Source of the DNA: Candidatus Latescibacterota bacterium
Lineage (GTDB): Bacteria; Latescibacterota; UBA2968; GCA-2709665
Length of the DNA: 64,000 nucleotides
NCBI GenBank assembly: GCA_012270675.1
Contig: JAAXHW010000063.1
Coordinates: 1 to 64,000, forward strand
Direction of reading: 5' to 3'
Shown here: in pieces, positions 1-9,998 of the stretch
How the letters are laid out: each line of letters starts with the position of its first letter
How positions within the stretch are numbered: position 1 is the first letter of the stretch
The notes under the pieces: model-generated
Seen by the model: the letters and a program-made list of their open reading frames with translations, nothing else
Database searches by the model: none
What the model was told of the DNA's origin: nothing
Program-made: the position numbers and the translations under genes

Positions 1-2
1 AG

Positions 3-3000
3 CCGATCATCGGCTGCGAGGTCTACTGTGCGATTGAGGATCGGTTTTCCAGGCAGCCGGCCCGGGGGGTGCCCAGCGGGTGCAACCATCTGGTGCTCCT
101 GGCCAAAGACCTTGCCGGGTATAAGAATCTGATCAAGCTGGTTTCGGCGGGATACCTGGAGGGGTTTTATTACCATCCCAGGGTGGACAAGGCGCTGCTT
201 CGGCGCCATTCGGAGGGTCTGATCTGTCTGTCGGCCTGCGTGAGCGGTGAGATCCCGCATCTGATCGAGCGGGAGGGGTTGGTGGCCGCCCGGAAGGGCG
301 TGGAAGACTACCTGGATATTTTCGGCGAGAATTTTTATCTGGAGATCCAGCGTCAGGGCATCGACCGGGAGGGTAAGATCAACGAGGGGCTGTTGCGGCT
401 GCACAGGGAGATGGGTGTGGGGCTGGTGGCCACGAACGATTCGCACTTTTTGAGGGCGGAGGATCACGAAGCCCACGCGGTGCTTGTGGCCATCCAGACG
501 GGGAAGACCTTAAACGATCCGAACCGGATGTGTTATGAGAAGAGCGTCTATTTTAAATCGGCCGAGGAGATGTACGAATGCTTCAGCGATCTGCCCCAGG
601 CGCTGGAAGCGACGCTGGAGATTGCAGAGAAGTGCGACCTGGAAATTCCGCTGGATGAGGGTAAGGCGCCTGAGTTTCCCCTGCCAGCGGGCTACGAGAC
701 GGCGGACGCCTACCTGGCGGATCTGGCCCGGAAGGGGATGGAGCGGCACTGTAAGCAGGTGACGTTGGAGTATGAGGAGCGCCTGAAGTATGAGCTGGAC
801 ATCATCGGTCGGGCCGGCTATTCGAGCTATTTTCTGATTGTGAGCGATTTCGTGCGTTTTGCCAGCGAGACAAATATTCGTGCGTCTGCACGCGGGTCTG
901 TGTTGAGCAGCCTGGTGGCTTACGTATTGGGGATCACGGCTCTGGATCCGATCGAGTACGGGCTTTACTTTGAACGGTTCTTGAATCTGGAGCGGATTTC
1001 TCCTCCCGACATCGACATCGACATCGCGGACCGGGACAGGGAAAAGCTGATTGACTATGTGGTGGAGAAGTACGGGCGAGACAACGTCTGCCAGATTATT
1101 ACGTTTGGTACAATGGGTGCCAAAGGGGTGATCCGGGACGTGGGGCGTGTGCTGGACATGCCATTTGCGGAGGTGGACAGGATTTCCAAGCTGGTGCCTG
1201 CGGAACTGAAGGTGACGCTGGACAGGGCCCTGGACATGTCGCCGGAGCTGAAGCGGGTTTCCCAGGACAGCGGTGAGGGCCAGAGGCTGCTCTCGATCGC
1301 CCGACAGCTTGAGGGCCTGGCCCGGCACACGTCGATTCACGCAGCCGGCGTTGTGATTACGCCCAGACCCCTTACCGAATACCTCCCGCTCTACAAAGCG
1401 TCCAAGGGGGGTGAGGTTGTGACCCAGTATAACTGGCACCATGTGGAGGATCTGGGTTTTTTAAAGATGGACTTTTTGGGGTTGCGCAATCTGACGGTGC
1501 TGGATGATACCGTCGAAATGGTTGCGCAGAACCACGGGGTCAGGGTCGATATTGATGCTCTCCCCTTGGACGATCAGGAGGCTTTAAAGCTGTTCGGAAA
1601 GGCAGAGACGACCGGGGTCTTCCAGTTTGAAAGCAATGGGATGCGGGACTATCTCAAGCGGCTGCAGCCGGACCGAATTGAAGATATTATTGCGATGAAC
1701 GCCCTCTATCGGCCCGGGCCGATGAAGTATATCCCCAACTATATTGACAGAAAACACGGCAGAGAAGAGGTGACCTATCCCCATCCGGTTTTGGAGCCCG
1801 CCTTAAAAGAAACCTACGGAATCATCACCTACCAGGAACAGGTACAGCGGATCTGCCGGGATATGGCCGGGTTTTCGCTTGCCAAAGCCGACGGTGTGCG
1901 CCAGGCGATGGGCAAGAAGCTGGCGGATGTGATGGAGCAGTATAAAACCGATTTTATAGAGGGCGCGAAGAAGAACCAAGTGAAGGCGGAGACGGCAAGG
2001 AAGATCTGGGCGGATATGGAGGTCTTCTCCGGTTACGGTTTTAACAAGGCACACAGCTCCGGTTATGCGTTTGTGGCCTACCAGGCCGCCTATCTGAAGG
2101 CGCACTACCCGGCCGAATATATGGCGGCCAATCTGAACAGCGAGATCGGCGATATTGATCGGCTGGTGGTTTTGATTGACGAGTGTCGGCGGATGGGACT
2201 GGAAGTGTTGCCGCCGGACATCAACGAGAGCACCGTGGACTTTATGGTTTTGAAGGGACGCATCCGGATGGGGATGGCGGCGGTGCGCAACGTGGGGAAG
2301 GGCGCGGTGGAGGCGGTTGTGGCCGCGCGGGAGGCCGATGGTCCGTTTTCGTCTCTGTTCGACTTTTGTGAGCGGGTGGATTTGCGCGCCGTGAACCGGC
2401 GGGCGGTCGAAAGCCTGATTTGCGCCGGGGCGCTGGATTCTCTGGAGGGGCACCGCGCGCAGTTGCTGGCAGGCCTGGAGCGGGCGATGGATATGGCCCA
2501 GGCGGCGCAGGCCAATCGGCAGCGGGGACAGATCTCCCTCTTTGAATCCGAGGCGATGGCCGCCCAGGCGGCGGTGGTGAACAACCAGGTGCTTCCTGAG
2601 GTGCCGGAGTGGACGGTGCCGGAGCGGCTGGCCCGGGAGAAGGAGATGCTTGGGTTTTATCTGTCAGGCCACCCGCTGGAGAAGTACAGGTTCGATCTGG
2701 CCTCTATGGGCATCCGGTCGGTGAAAGAGATGGAAGGCCTGCCGGAGGGGGCGGAGATCAGGCTGGGGGGCGTGCTGACGGAGGTGAAACCCCATACCGA
2801 TAAAAATGGCCGGGCGATGGCCTTTGGCACGCTGGAGGACCTGGAGGGGGCGGTCGACCTGGTGGTCTTTCCGGATGTGTTTGAAAAGATCCGGGAGGAT
2901 CTGAGCGCTGATGCGATCGTTGTCTTGCAAGGGAGGCTTTCGGGGCGCAATGGACGGACGTCGGTACAGGTGGAGCAGGTGGTTCCAGTGGAGAAGGCGC

Positions 3001-3296
3001 GGAAGGAATTGGCCGATTCGGTGCATGTGCTGCTGTCCCCTGAGGATTTAAACACCGAACGCTTAGAGGCGCTCAAGGCGCTGCTTGAACGCTACAGGGG
3101 GGATTGCGCACTCTATCTGCACCTGCACCTGGAGGGGGACCGGCGGACGGTTATCCGGTCACGGCGGTTGAGCGTATCGCCTTCGGAGACGCTGGTCTCG
3201 GAGATTGCCGAGCTGACGGAAGGACGGGCCCGGACGAGGGTCTCGGCGGAGGATGTGCGGATGAGGCAGGCGGCAGGGCGGATTCAGGCGGTGTAG
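3..3296 (+). CDS. dnaE: DNA polymerase III subunit alpha, 5' truncated by window edge
   Basis: Reading frame is open to the left edge (PIIGCEVYCAIEDRF...). PHP-domain motif LVATNDSHFLRAEDHEAH, catalytic PDIDIDIADRDR and KMDFLGLRNL, FSGYGFNKAHSSGYA, C-terminal OB domain (IRLGGVLTEVKPHTDKNGRAMAFGTLED). Confidence 0.96.
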   Translation, partial: PIIGCEVYCAIEDRFSRQPARGVPSGCNHLVLLAKDLAGYKNLIKLVSAGYLEGFYYHPRVDKALLRRHSEGLICLSACVSGEIPHLIEREGLVAARKGVEDYLDIFGENFYLEIQRQGIDREGKINEGLLRLHREMGVGLVATNDSHFLRAEDHEAHAVLVAIQTGKTLNDPNRMCYEKSVYFKSAEEMYECFSDLPQALEATLEIAEKCDLEIPLDEGKAPEFPLPAGYETADAYLADLARKGMERHCKQVTLEYEERLKYELDIIGRAGYSSYFLIVSDFVRFASETNIRASARGSVLSSLVAYVLGITALDPIEYGLYFERFLNLERISPPDIDIDIADRDREKLIDYVVEKYGRDNVCQIITFGTMGAKGVIRDVGRVLDMPFAEVDRISKLVPAELKVTLDRALDMSPELKRVSQDSGEGQRLLSIARQLEGLARHTSIHAAGVVITPRPLTEYLPLYKASKGGEVVTQYNWHHVEDLGFLKMDFLGLRNLTVLDDTVEMVAQNHGVRVDIDALPLDDQEALKLFGKAETTGVFQFESNGMRDYLKRLQPDRIEDIIAMNALYRPGPMKYIPNYIDRKHGREEVTYPHPVLEPALKETYGIITYQEQVQRICRDMAGFSLAKADGVRQAMGKKLADVMEQYKTDFIEGAKKNQVKAETARKIWADMEVFSGYGFNKAHSSGYAFVAYQAAYLKAHYPAEYMAANLNSEIGDIDRLVVLIDECRRMGLEVLPPDINESTVDFMVLKGRIRMGMAAVRNVGKGAVEAVVAAREADGPFSSLFDFCERVDLRAVNRRAVESLICAGALDSLEGHRAQLLAGLERAMDMAQAAQANRQRGQISLFESEAMAAQAAVVNNQVLPEVPEWTVPERLAREKEMLGFYLSGHPLEKYRFDLASMGIRSVKEMEGLPEGAEIRLGGVLTEVKPHTDKNGRAMAFGTLEDLEGAVDLVVFPDVFEKIREDLSADAIVVLQGRLSGRNGRTSVQVEQVVPVEKARKELADSVHVLLSPEDLNTERLEALKALLERYRGDCALYLHLHLEGDRRTVIRSRRLSVSPSETLVSEIAELTEGRARTRVSAEDVRMRQAAGRIQAV

Positions 3297-3357
3297 GTAG
3301 ATTGTTCGCGGTGGTGGTTTGACCGGGGGGGGCGTTGATTTAAAGGGGAGAAAGGAT

Positions 3358-3398
3358 CAGGGCCTGATCTGCGACAGCAGGTCGGGCCCTGTTTTTTT
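3358..3398 (+). terminator. Rho-independent terminator after dnaE
   Basis: CAGGGCCTGATCTGC-gaca-GCAGGTCGGGCCCTG (15-bp stem with G-U pairs) followed by TTTTTTT. Confidence 0.88.
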
Positions 3399-3413
3399 GA
3401 ATTGAGGAGTCTG

Positions 3414-4634
3414 TCAGTAGTACTCGTGCCTGCGTCTGTGGATATGCAGGAGGAAGCCGATGAGGACCATGTTGACAACCAGGGGGGAGCCTCCGTAGCT
3501 GAGAAAGGGCAGGGGGAGGCCGGTGACTGGCATAACGCCGATGGTCATGCCGATATTGACAAAGATGTGAAAGATGAGGATGGAGACCAGCCCGATAGCG
3601 ACCAGGCTGGAAAAGCGGCTTTTGACCTGGGTGGCAATCTGGATGGCACGCCAGATGATGAAGAAGAAGAGGGCCAGCACGACCAATGCGCCGACAAATC
3701 CGAATTCTTCGCCGACGACCGAAAAGATGAAGTCGGTGTGCTGCTCGGGAAGAAAGGCGAATTTGGTCTGCGTGCCCTGCAGGAACCCTTTGCCGTTGAG
3801 GCCTCCAGAGCCGATGGCGATGCGGGATTGGATGACCTGGTAGCCTGCACCGAGTTTGTCCATATCGGGGTTTAGAAAGGTGAGGATTCGCCGCTGCTGG
3901 TAGGTGTGGAGCTTGTGGTAGAAGAGATAGGGCGCGCCCACGGCAACGGTGAGGTTGACCAGGACGACGGTGAGGACGCCCGCCAGGCGGGGACGCACCC
4001 AAAACAGGACGCCCGCCAGGAGGAGTGTAAAGGCGGTAAGAGCATAGCTGTTAAACGCGCAGATCAGGCTCAGGGCGGGTGAGATGATGAAAAAAAGGAC
4101 CACGGGGTGAAGCCCGGCCCAGAAGAGGATGGGCAGAAGGATCGCTCCGAAGACGAGCGCGGTGCCCAGGTCGGGCTGTTTATAGACCAGGAGTGTGGGT
4201 ACCAGGACCAGGAGGACGGGCGCGAGGAAGGTGCGCACCCGGCTCAGATTCAGGTTGCGCCTGGAGAGGTAGCGCGCCAAGGCCAGGACGGTGGCGATCT
4301 TGGCCAGTTCAGAGGGCTGAACGTAGATGGGGCCGAGGTTGAACCACCTCCGATCGCCGAATTCCAGGACCAGAACGAGGAGAAAGATGGCCATGCCGTA
4401 GAGGATATAGGCAAAGGCGTAGTAGAATTTGAGCGGAACGGCGATTGTCAGGAGGAGGCCCAGCAAGGCGATCAGGGCCCAGACAATCTGTTTTTTATAG
4501 ACTTCTCCCGCGGATCCCAGTTCCCAATTGTAGGTTGTACTGTAGATCATGGTGATCCCGAGCAGGGTAATCAGGCAGACGGCCATGAAGAGAGACAGGT
4601 CGAGTTCGCGTGAGATAAAACGGGAGAGGTTCAT
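3414..4634 (-). CDS. rodA: Rod shape-determining protein RodA (SEDS glycosyltransferase)
   Basis: Polytopic protein; GDRRWFNLGPIYVQPSELAKI and GLPLPFLSYGGSPLVVN SEDS motifs; directly follows mrdA. Confidence 0.95.
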   Translation of the reverse strand: MNLSRFISRELDLSLFMAVCLITLLGITMIYSTTYNWELGSAGEVYKKQIVWALIALLGLLLTIAVPLKFYYAFAYILYGMAIFLLVLVLEFGDRRWFNLGPIYVQPSELAKIATVLALARYLSRRNLNLSRVRTFLAPVLLVLVPTLLVYKQPDLGTALVFGAILLPILFWAGLHPVVLFFIISPALSLICAFNSYALTAFTLLLAGVLFWVRPRLAGVLTVVLVNLTVAVGAPYLFYHKLHTYQQRRILTFLNPDMDKLGAGYQVIQSRIAIGSGGLNGKGFLQGTQTKFAFLPEQHTDFIFSVVGEEFGFVGALVVLALFFFIIWRAIQIATQVKSRFSSLVAIGLVSILIFHIFVNIGMTIGVMPVTGLPLPFLSYGGSPLVVNMVLIGFLLHIHRRRHEYY

Positions 4635-4641
4635 CGGACCG

Positions 4642-6555
4642 TTACCTTGAGATGGGTTGAACCGGGGTATCCGGAGGCGGAGAGAGGTGCGCCGGGGGGG
4701 GCGGGGGCGATTTCTCTGAGCGCGGTGTATTGGAAGAGGCCAGGGCAGCGACGGTCACATCGGGGGCCTGTTCGGGCGCGATCACCTCGAAATAGGTCTT
4801 TAGAACCTTGTGGGAAATAGGCGCGGCAACCTTTCCCCCTTGACCGGCGTTCTCTGCCAGCACGACAACTGCGATTTGGGGGGCTTCCACGGGTGCGAAC
4901 GCCACGAACCAGGCGTGGTCCTCACCGTGCGAATTTTGTGCGGTTCCAGTTTTTCCTGCCACGGTAACCCCTTCGATACGGGACCGCCTGCCGGTACCGT
5001 ATGGGCTTTCCACCACCTGGAAGAGGATGCTGCGGATCTGTGCGAGGGTTTGAGCCGAGATCTGAACAGGGGTTGACCGGGCATGTGGGGCGCTGCTTTT
5101 CAGCACGTAGGGACGGGGCAGCGAACCCACCGCAAGGGCGCTGGTGTAGCGGGCGACCTGGATGGGGGTAACGCTGGTTTCTCCCTGGCCGATGGAGAGG
5201 TTGAGCATGTACCCCTCGGCCCAGCTGCCCCGGTGCACCTCGTAGTAGGCCCGGTCTGTGATCAGCCCCTTGGCCTCTCCCTCTCCCCCTTCTGCGATGT
5301 CAATGCCCGTGGCCTGGCCGAACCCCAGGAGTTTGGCGTAGTGGTTCCAGTTGGCAATACCGACCTTCCGGCCGAGTTGATAAAAGAAGGTGTCGCAGGA
5401 GTGAATGAGGGCCTCTCGGAGGTTCAATTTGCCGTGCCCGGCGGGCTTGTGGCACCGGAACACCCGGTCTCCAAAGGTCAGCTTGCCTCTACAGGGGGCA
5501 TAGCGGAGTTCGTCGGGCCCCAGCAGGCCCATTTCCAGTGCGGCGATGGCTGTTACCATTTTGAAAACCGACGCGGGCGGGTACTCTCCCTGGATGCTCC
5601 GGTTTAACAGCGGTTTTTGGGGATTGGACTGGAGGGCGTTCCACTCCAGGAGGTTGCGAATCGACCGGGGGTGGAAGCCGGGTTTGCTGACCATGGCCAG
5701 GATGGCGCCGTTGTTGGGGTCCATGGCCACAACGCTGCCTTTGAGGGTGTCGGAGAGGGCCTGTTCGGCCGCCAGCTGCAGCCGCCAGTCGAGGGTGAGG
5801 AAGACATCCTGTCCCGCCACGGGGGGTTCGGTCTTTTCGGGAAGAGACCCCACTTCCTGTCCCCAGACGTTGACTTCGATGTATTTGACGCCGTCCTGGC
5901 CTCGCAGCTGGGCCTCGCAGAGCCGTTCCACGCCCCGTTTGCCAATCTGGTCGTCGTAGCTGTAGCCCAGGGGGGCCATCTGGGCGTAGGCATTTGCATC
6001 AATCAGGCCCACATAGCCGAGGATGTGCGGGACCAGGGGAAAGGGGCCGTTAAAAGTGGGGTATCCCCGCCTGATTTCGATCTGGATCTCCACGCCGGGC
6101 AGGTCGTAGCGGTCTTCCTCGATCATGGAGACCATCTCAAACCCGACATCCTGCTTGAGTTTCACCGGTTCGTAGAAGTGACGCTTCCGGGAGGAGAGCT
6201 TTTCCTGGATGCGTGTTTTGGACAGTCCGATGGTCTGGCTGAGCTGGGAGACCACCCGTTTTCGGATGGATGGGTCGGTATTGCGCAGCAGCCGCGGGGG
6301 GATGATCGAGATGGTGTAGGACAGGCGGTTGTCGACCAAGATGGTCCCGTTGCGGTCCCGGACGAGGCCGCGGCTGGCCTCGATGGGTACAGGCTGCATG
6401 GTGTTCTTTTCAGACTGGATGCGGTACTGCTCCCAGTTTGCAATCTGCACCATGTAGAGCCTGACCGAGAGGATGCCGAACAGGATCAACACTGCACTCA
6501 GGAGACAGCGTTCCCGGCGTTCCCGTGTCCCGTTATCCATGAAGTCTTCGTGCAC
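4642..6555 (-). CDS. mrdA: Penicillin-binding protein 2
   Basis: N-terminal TM; SVFK, SCD and KTGTAQ transpeptidase motifs; PBP dimerisation domain. Confidence 0.95.
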   Translation of the reverse strand: MHEDFMDNGTRERRERCLLSAVLILFGILSVRLYMVQIANWEQYRIQSEKNTMQPVPIEASRGLVRDRNGTILVDNRLSYTISIIPPRLLRNTDPSIRKRVVSQLSQTIGLSKTRIQEKLSSRKRHFYEPVKLKQDVGFEMVSMIEEDRYDLPGVEIQIEIRRGYPTFNGPFPLVPHILGYVGLIDANAYAQMAPLGYSYDDQIGKRGVERLCEAQLRGQDGVKYIEVNVWGQEVGSLPEKTEPPVAGQDVFLTLDWRLQLAAEQALSDTLKGSVVAMDPNNGAILAMVSKPGFHPRSIRNLLEWNALQSNPQKPLLNRSIQGEYPPASVFKMVTAIAALEMGLLGPDELRYAPCRGKLTFGDRVFRCHKPAGHGKLNLREALIHSCDTFFYQLGRKVGIANWNHYAKLLGFGQATGIDIAEGGEGEAKGLITDRAYYEVHRGSWAEGYMLNLSIGQGETSVTPIQVARYTSALAVGSLPRPYVLKSSAPHARSTPVQISAQTLAQIRSILFQVVESPYGTGRRSRIEGVTVAGKTGTAQNSHGEDHAWFVAFAPVEAPQIAVVVLAENAGQGGKVAAPISHKVLKTYFEVIAPEQAPDVTVAALASSNTPRSEKSPPPPPAHLSPPPDTPVQPISR

Positions 6556-7039
6556 TTAGGCGGACCCTCTTATTGAGGCGGACTGACAGCAGCAGAGAAA
6601 AACCGGCGCCCACACAGGCGGTGTAGAACGCAGTACCCAGCCCGTAGCGCAGCACAGAGGAGAGGATGGGTTGGGGAGTCGCAATTGAATACAGGGTGAA
6701 ATAGATCAGGTCGTGCAGCATGCCGGCCAGAAACAGGAGCAGGGCCTGCACCCGGAGCTCTTCTGCAGCGACCCCGATGCGGCTGTATCCCACGGCAAAA
6801 CCGACGATGCTGTTGGTCAGGGTGTTGATGCCCATGGCTTCCGGGTCATAGACATCGAGCAAGAATCCGGAGATAAATCCAAAAGCGGTGCCCTCAATCT
6901 GACCGCCGGAGATGCCGATGTAGACCAGGACGAGCAAGACCAGATCGGGTGTTATGCCGAAAATGGCGATTTTATGCACCCAGGAGGTTTGGAGCAGCAA
7001 TGCCAGAGCGATCAACAGGATATTGCGAACGATGCCCAT
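6533..7039 (-). CDS. mreD: Rod shape-determining protein MreD
   Basis: 168 aa polytopic protein, MreD-like, overlapping mrdA start. Confidence 0.85.
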   Translation of the reverse strand: MGIVRNILLIALALLLQTSWVHKIAIFGITPDLVLLVLVYIGISGGQIEGTAFGFISGFLLDVYDPEAMGINTLTNSIVGFAVGYSRIGVAAEELRVQALLLFLAGMLHDLIYFTLYSIATPQPILSSVLRYGLGTAFYTACVGAGFSLLLSVRLNKRVRLSARRLHG

Positions 7040-7097
7040 CCCTTTATGGCCTCACCCTCCGTATGCTGGCCTGCAGGCGAGGGGAACTCGCCCCTGA

Positions 7098-8990
7098 TTA
7101 GTCTATGCGGGCTCCATCGGCTGGCTGCACGAGGAGTTTTGCGCCTGCGCGTATGCGGGAGGCATGCCGGATGCCGTTCCACTTTTTCAGGTCACTCACG
7201 CTGGTGTGGAAGGTCCGGGCGATGTTCCAGAGGGTGTCGCCCGGTTTGATGGTATAGAAGCCGTGGATGGCCGCCTGTTCTTTCCGGGCGTCCTGGACAG
7301 GGGATTCAACCGGCTTCCAGATGACAAGCCGGTTGCCGGGAAAGATGTTTTGAGACGCCAGCAGGCCGTTCCAGGCGCGGATCTGTTCGGGCTTTACCCC
7401 CTCTTGCCGGGCGATGTTCCAGAGGGTGTCGCCCCTGCGTACGCTGTAGGTGACCCGAACGCGTTGAGAAAGATCGGGCGGTGTCTCGATTTTGGGTTTT
7501 TCCAACTTCCGGGCCCGAGCGTAGCGTTGGGGAGGGATGGGGATGCTGAGCCGTTTGCCCGCACGCAGCCGCCGGGGATTGCGGATGCCGTTGGCATCCA
7601 GGATGGCCTGGGCGCTGGTGCGCATGCGCTTTGCGATGCCCGAGACGGTGTCGCCATACCGGACGAGGTAGTCCACCATCTGGACCTTCCGACTGTCGGG
7701 GATGCGGACGTAGTTGGCCCAGAAGAGGTCGGCAGAACCGACCGGGATGCGTAAGGGGTAGGCCTTGCGGACCGGCGGAGCCGGCGTGTATCCCATCCGG
7801 AGTTCCGGATTGAGCGCGCGCATGGACGCGTAAGAAGTGCCAGCGCATTCGGCGGCGAGTCGCAGGTCGACCCACTCGGAGACCTGGACGGTGTCGTAGG
7901 CGAGGGGCGGCTGGTAGACGACGTCGCTAAAACCGAACCATTCCGGGTCTTTGGATATGAGCAGCGCCGCCATGAAGCGGGGCAGGTGGTTGCGGGTTTC
8001 CCTGGGGAGATTCTTGAGCTTCCAGAAGTCCCGGGTACCGGCCTTGCGGATGGCTCGATCGAGCCTGCCCTGCCCGCAGTTGTAGGCGGCAATGACCAGT
8101 CGCCAGTCGCTGAAGAGGTCGTAGAGGTGCTGGATGTGACGCACCGCCGCGCGGGTGGCTTTTTGGGGATCCCGGCGTTCGTCGACCCAGGTGTTGCGTT
8201 TCAGCCCGTAGAGGGGGGCGGTATACCGGGCAAACTGCCAGATGCCGGCGGCACCCACCCGGGAATAGGCCCTGGGGTTGAATCCGCTTTCGATCATGGC
8301 TTTATAGGCGAGGTCCTGGGGAAGGCCCGCTTCCCTGAGGGCCTCCCGAATCATAGGCATATAGGCCCCAGACCGGTAGAGCCAGCGCCTGAATATCTTC
8401 TGTCCGCGGGTCTGGAAATAGCGAATACTGGCGATGACTTCCGGGGTGTAGTCGACGGGGACGTCGGCAGAGCCGGCCAGCGTACGGATATAGAGTTCCC
8501 GGTAGTGGGGATGGTCCCGAATATGGAAAACGACATCTTCGGGGAGGGCGTGTAGCAGCAGCACGAGGGCCGACCTGGGGTTGACCGGCGCGGTTGTCGG
8601 AAGCAGGCTCCGGTAGAGTTCCAGGTTTACCCGAACAAGACCGGCGAGCTGTTTGGGCAACAGGCTGTCCCGGTGTGTGGTGACAAGCCTGGACAGCACG
8701 ATGGATGCACCTTCGAGGGATCTGAGCGCATCCTCCCGGCGTTTGGTCTGAAGGTCCTGAAAGGCCTGGCTCAGCAGTGGGTATATCTGATGGTGAGGGA
8801 GGTCCTGGACCGTGTCGACGACGGTGCTGTCGGCGAGTGTATTCATTGTCTCCCGGGAGAGGGTCTGGACAGGCTCCTGCGGATGGGACGTTTGGAGACG
8901 GGATGCCGAACAACCCACCAAAAAGAGGGCAGGAAGGAGGCAGGGGATTGCAAAAGAGGACTGTCGTAAGCGCGTTTTCATGAATTTCAC
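7098..8990 (-). CDS. Lipoprotein lytic transglycosylase (MltD-like) with three LysM domains
   Basis: Lipobox LVGC; SLT core (AMIESGFNPRAYSRVGAAGIWQF...YNCGQGRLDRAI); three LysM repeats (VRYGDTVSGIA, VRRGDTLWNIA, IKPGDTLWNIA). Confidence 0.93.
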   Translation of the reverse strand: MKFMKTRLRQSSFAIPCLLPALFLVGCSASRLQTSHPQEPVQTLSRETMNTLADSTVVDTVQDLPHHQIYPLLSQAFQDLQTKRREDALRSLEGASIVLSRLVTTHRDSLLPKQLAGLVRVNLELYRSLLPTTAPVNPRSALVLLLHALPEDVVFHIRDHPHYRELYIRTLAGSADVPVDYTPEVIASIRYFQTRGQKIFRRWLYRSGAYMPMIREALREAGLPQDLAYKAMIESGFNPRAYSRVGAAGIWQFARYTAPLYGLKRNTWVDERRDPQKATRAAVRHIQHLYDLFSDWRLVIAAYNCGQGRLDRAIRKAGTRDFWKLKNLPRETRNHLPRFMAALLISKDPEWFGFSDVVYQPPLAYDTVQVSEWVDLRLAAECAGTSYASMRALNPELRMGYTPAPPVRKAYPLRIPVGSADLFWANYVRIPDSRKVQMVDYLVRYGDTVSGIAKRMRTSAQAILDANGIRNPRRLRAGKRLSIPIPPQRYARARKLEKPKIETPPDLSQRVRVTYSVRRGDTLWNIARQEGVKPEQIRAWNGLLASQNIFPGNRLVIWKPVESPVQDARKEQAAIHGFYTIKPGDTLWNIARTFHTSVSDLKKWNGIRHASRIRAGAKLLVQPADGARID

Positions 8991-9008
8991 CAGGTGATTT
9001 AGGGGAGC

Positions 9009-9776
9009 CTATTCCGGGGAAACAGAAATGTGCATCTGTACAGGGAATGGGGTATCGTAGCCTTGCTGCCTGGCAACCTTGATGAATGCTTCAGCTTCCT
9101 TGCGTTTTCTGAAGTTTCCGACCCGGACTGTAAAAAATGGCGGTCCAAATTCGATGTAGATATCCTCTCTGCCGAGCAGCTCCCGGGCCTTTGTCCGTGC
9201 CTGCTCGGCGGCCTGCTGGCTGGAGGCGGAGAAGACCTGGACGCGATAGCCGAGGACCGTGACCGGACGGCGAACCGGAGAGGCAGCCGCTTCGACCCGG
9301 GCGCGTACGACAAAGGCTTCCCGGTAGCCCCGGTCCTTGGCCTCCCTCTGGAGACGCTCGGCCTCTTTGGCCGTTCGACTGTTTCCGGCCTGGATTTTGT
9401 AGAGGTGCGTATCCTCGTCGTAGTAAATATAGACCGGTGTGTTGAGCTTTTCCCCGGCTTCGGCGCGAAACGCCTCGGCCCGGGTGCGGTCGAGCACGGC
9501 AGCGATCTGCACCCGGTAACCCTCGACCTGTTGTGAAGGGCCTGCGGGACGCCCTGTCGGCGATTGAGAAATGGTGGCAGGCCGAGAGGCCGGTGGCCGC
9601 AACAGGAAGTCTTCGTCATTGAGTGTTTGGGGATCAAACTCTTCCCTGGCTACCGTTGGGGGATAAAGGATTTCCTGACGGGAGCCGGCGCAGCCGACGG
9701 CACAGAAGAGCATCCCCCATAAAACAATGTGCCGGACTCTGGGTGTTTTCATCACATGCCTGACCGGGATGCCCAA
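9009..9776 (-). CDS. SPOR-domain lipoprotein (start may be 9752)
   Basis: Lipobox AVGC; two SPOR-like repeats (YRVQIAAVLDRTRAEAFRAEA..., YRVQVFSASSQQAAEQARTKA...). Confidence 0.85.
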   Translation of the reverse strand: MGIPVRHVMKTPRVRHIVLWGMLFCAVGCAGSRQEILYPPTVAREEFDPQTLNDEDFLLRPPASRPATISQSPTGRPAGPSQQVEGYRVQIAAVLDRTRAEAFRAEAGEKLNTPVYIYYDEDTHLYKIQAGNSRTAKEAERLQREAKDRGYREAFVVRARVEAAASPVRRPVTVLGYRVQVFSASSQQAAEQARTKARELLGREDIYIEFGPPFFTVRVGNFRKRKEAEAFIKVARQQGYDTPFPVQMHISVSPE

Positions 9777-9865
9777 CCCGTAGTGATCTTTTCTATCTCG
9801 TTGACGATCCGACGCACAGGACGTTCGTCCGGCTCCCCAGCGTGACCGGCCCGGGCAAAGGCCTG

Positions 9866-9889
9866 CCTGTCTGCTGTCAGGCAGACAGG
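9866..9889. repeat. Intergenic perfect inverted repeat
   Basis: CCTGTCTGC-tgtcag-GCAGACAGG, 9-bp stem, no U-tract. Confidence 0.6.
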
Positions 9890-9998
9890 GGCTTTGTACT
9901 GGGTTCTGGTGCCCGCACTGCGAATATAAGACTATTCTACCGAAGAATACAGCATTTATTTCACGACGACGCTATAGATAAGGAACAGGGAACAGTTT

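Noticed and set aside
510-1442. 310-aa - strand ORF inside dnaE
   Set aside because: Overlaps the DnaE catalytic core on the opposite strand; no independent support.
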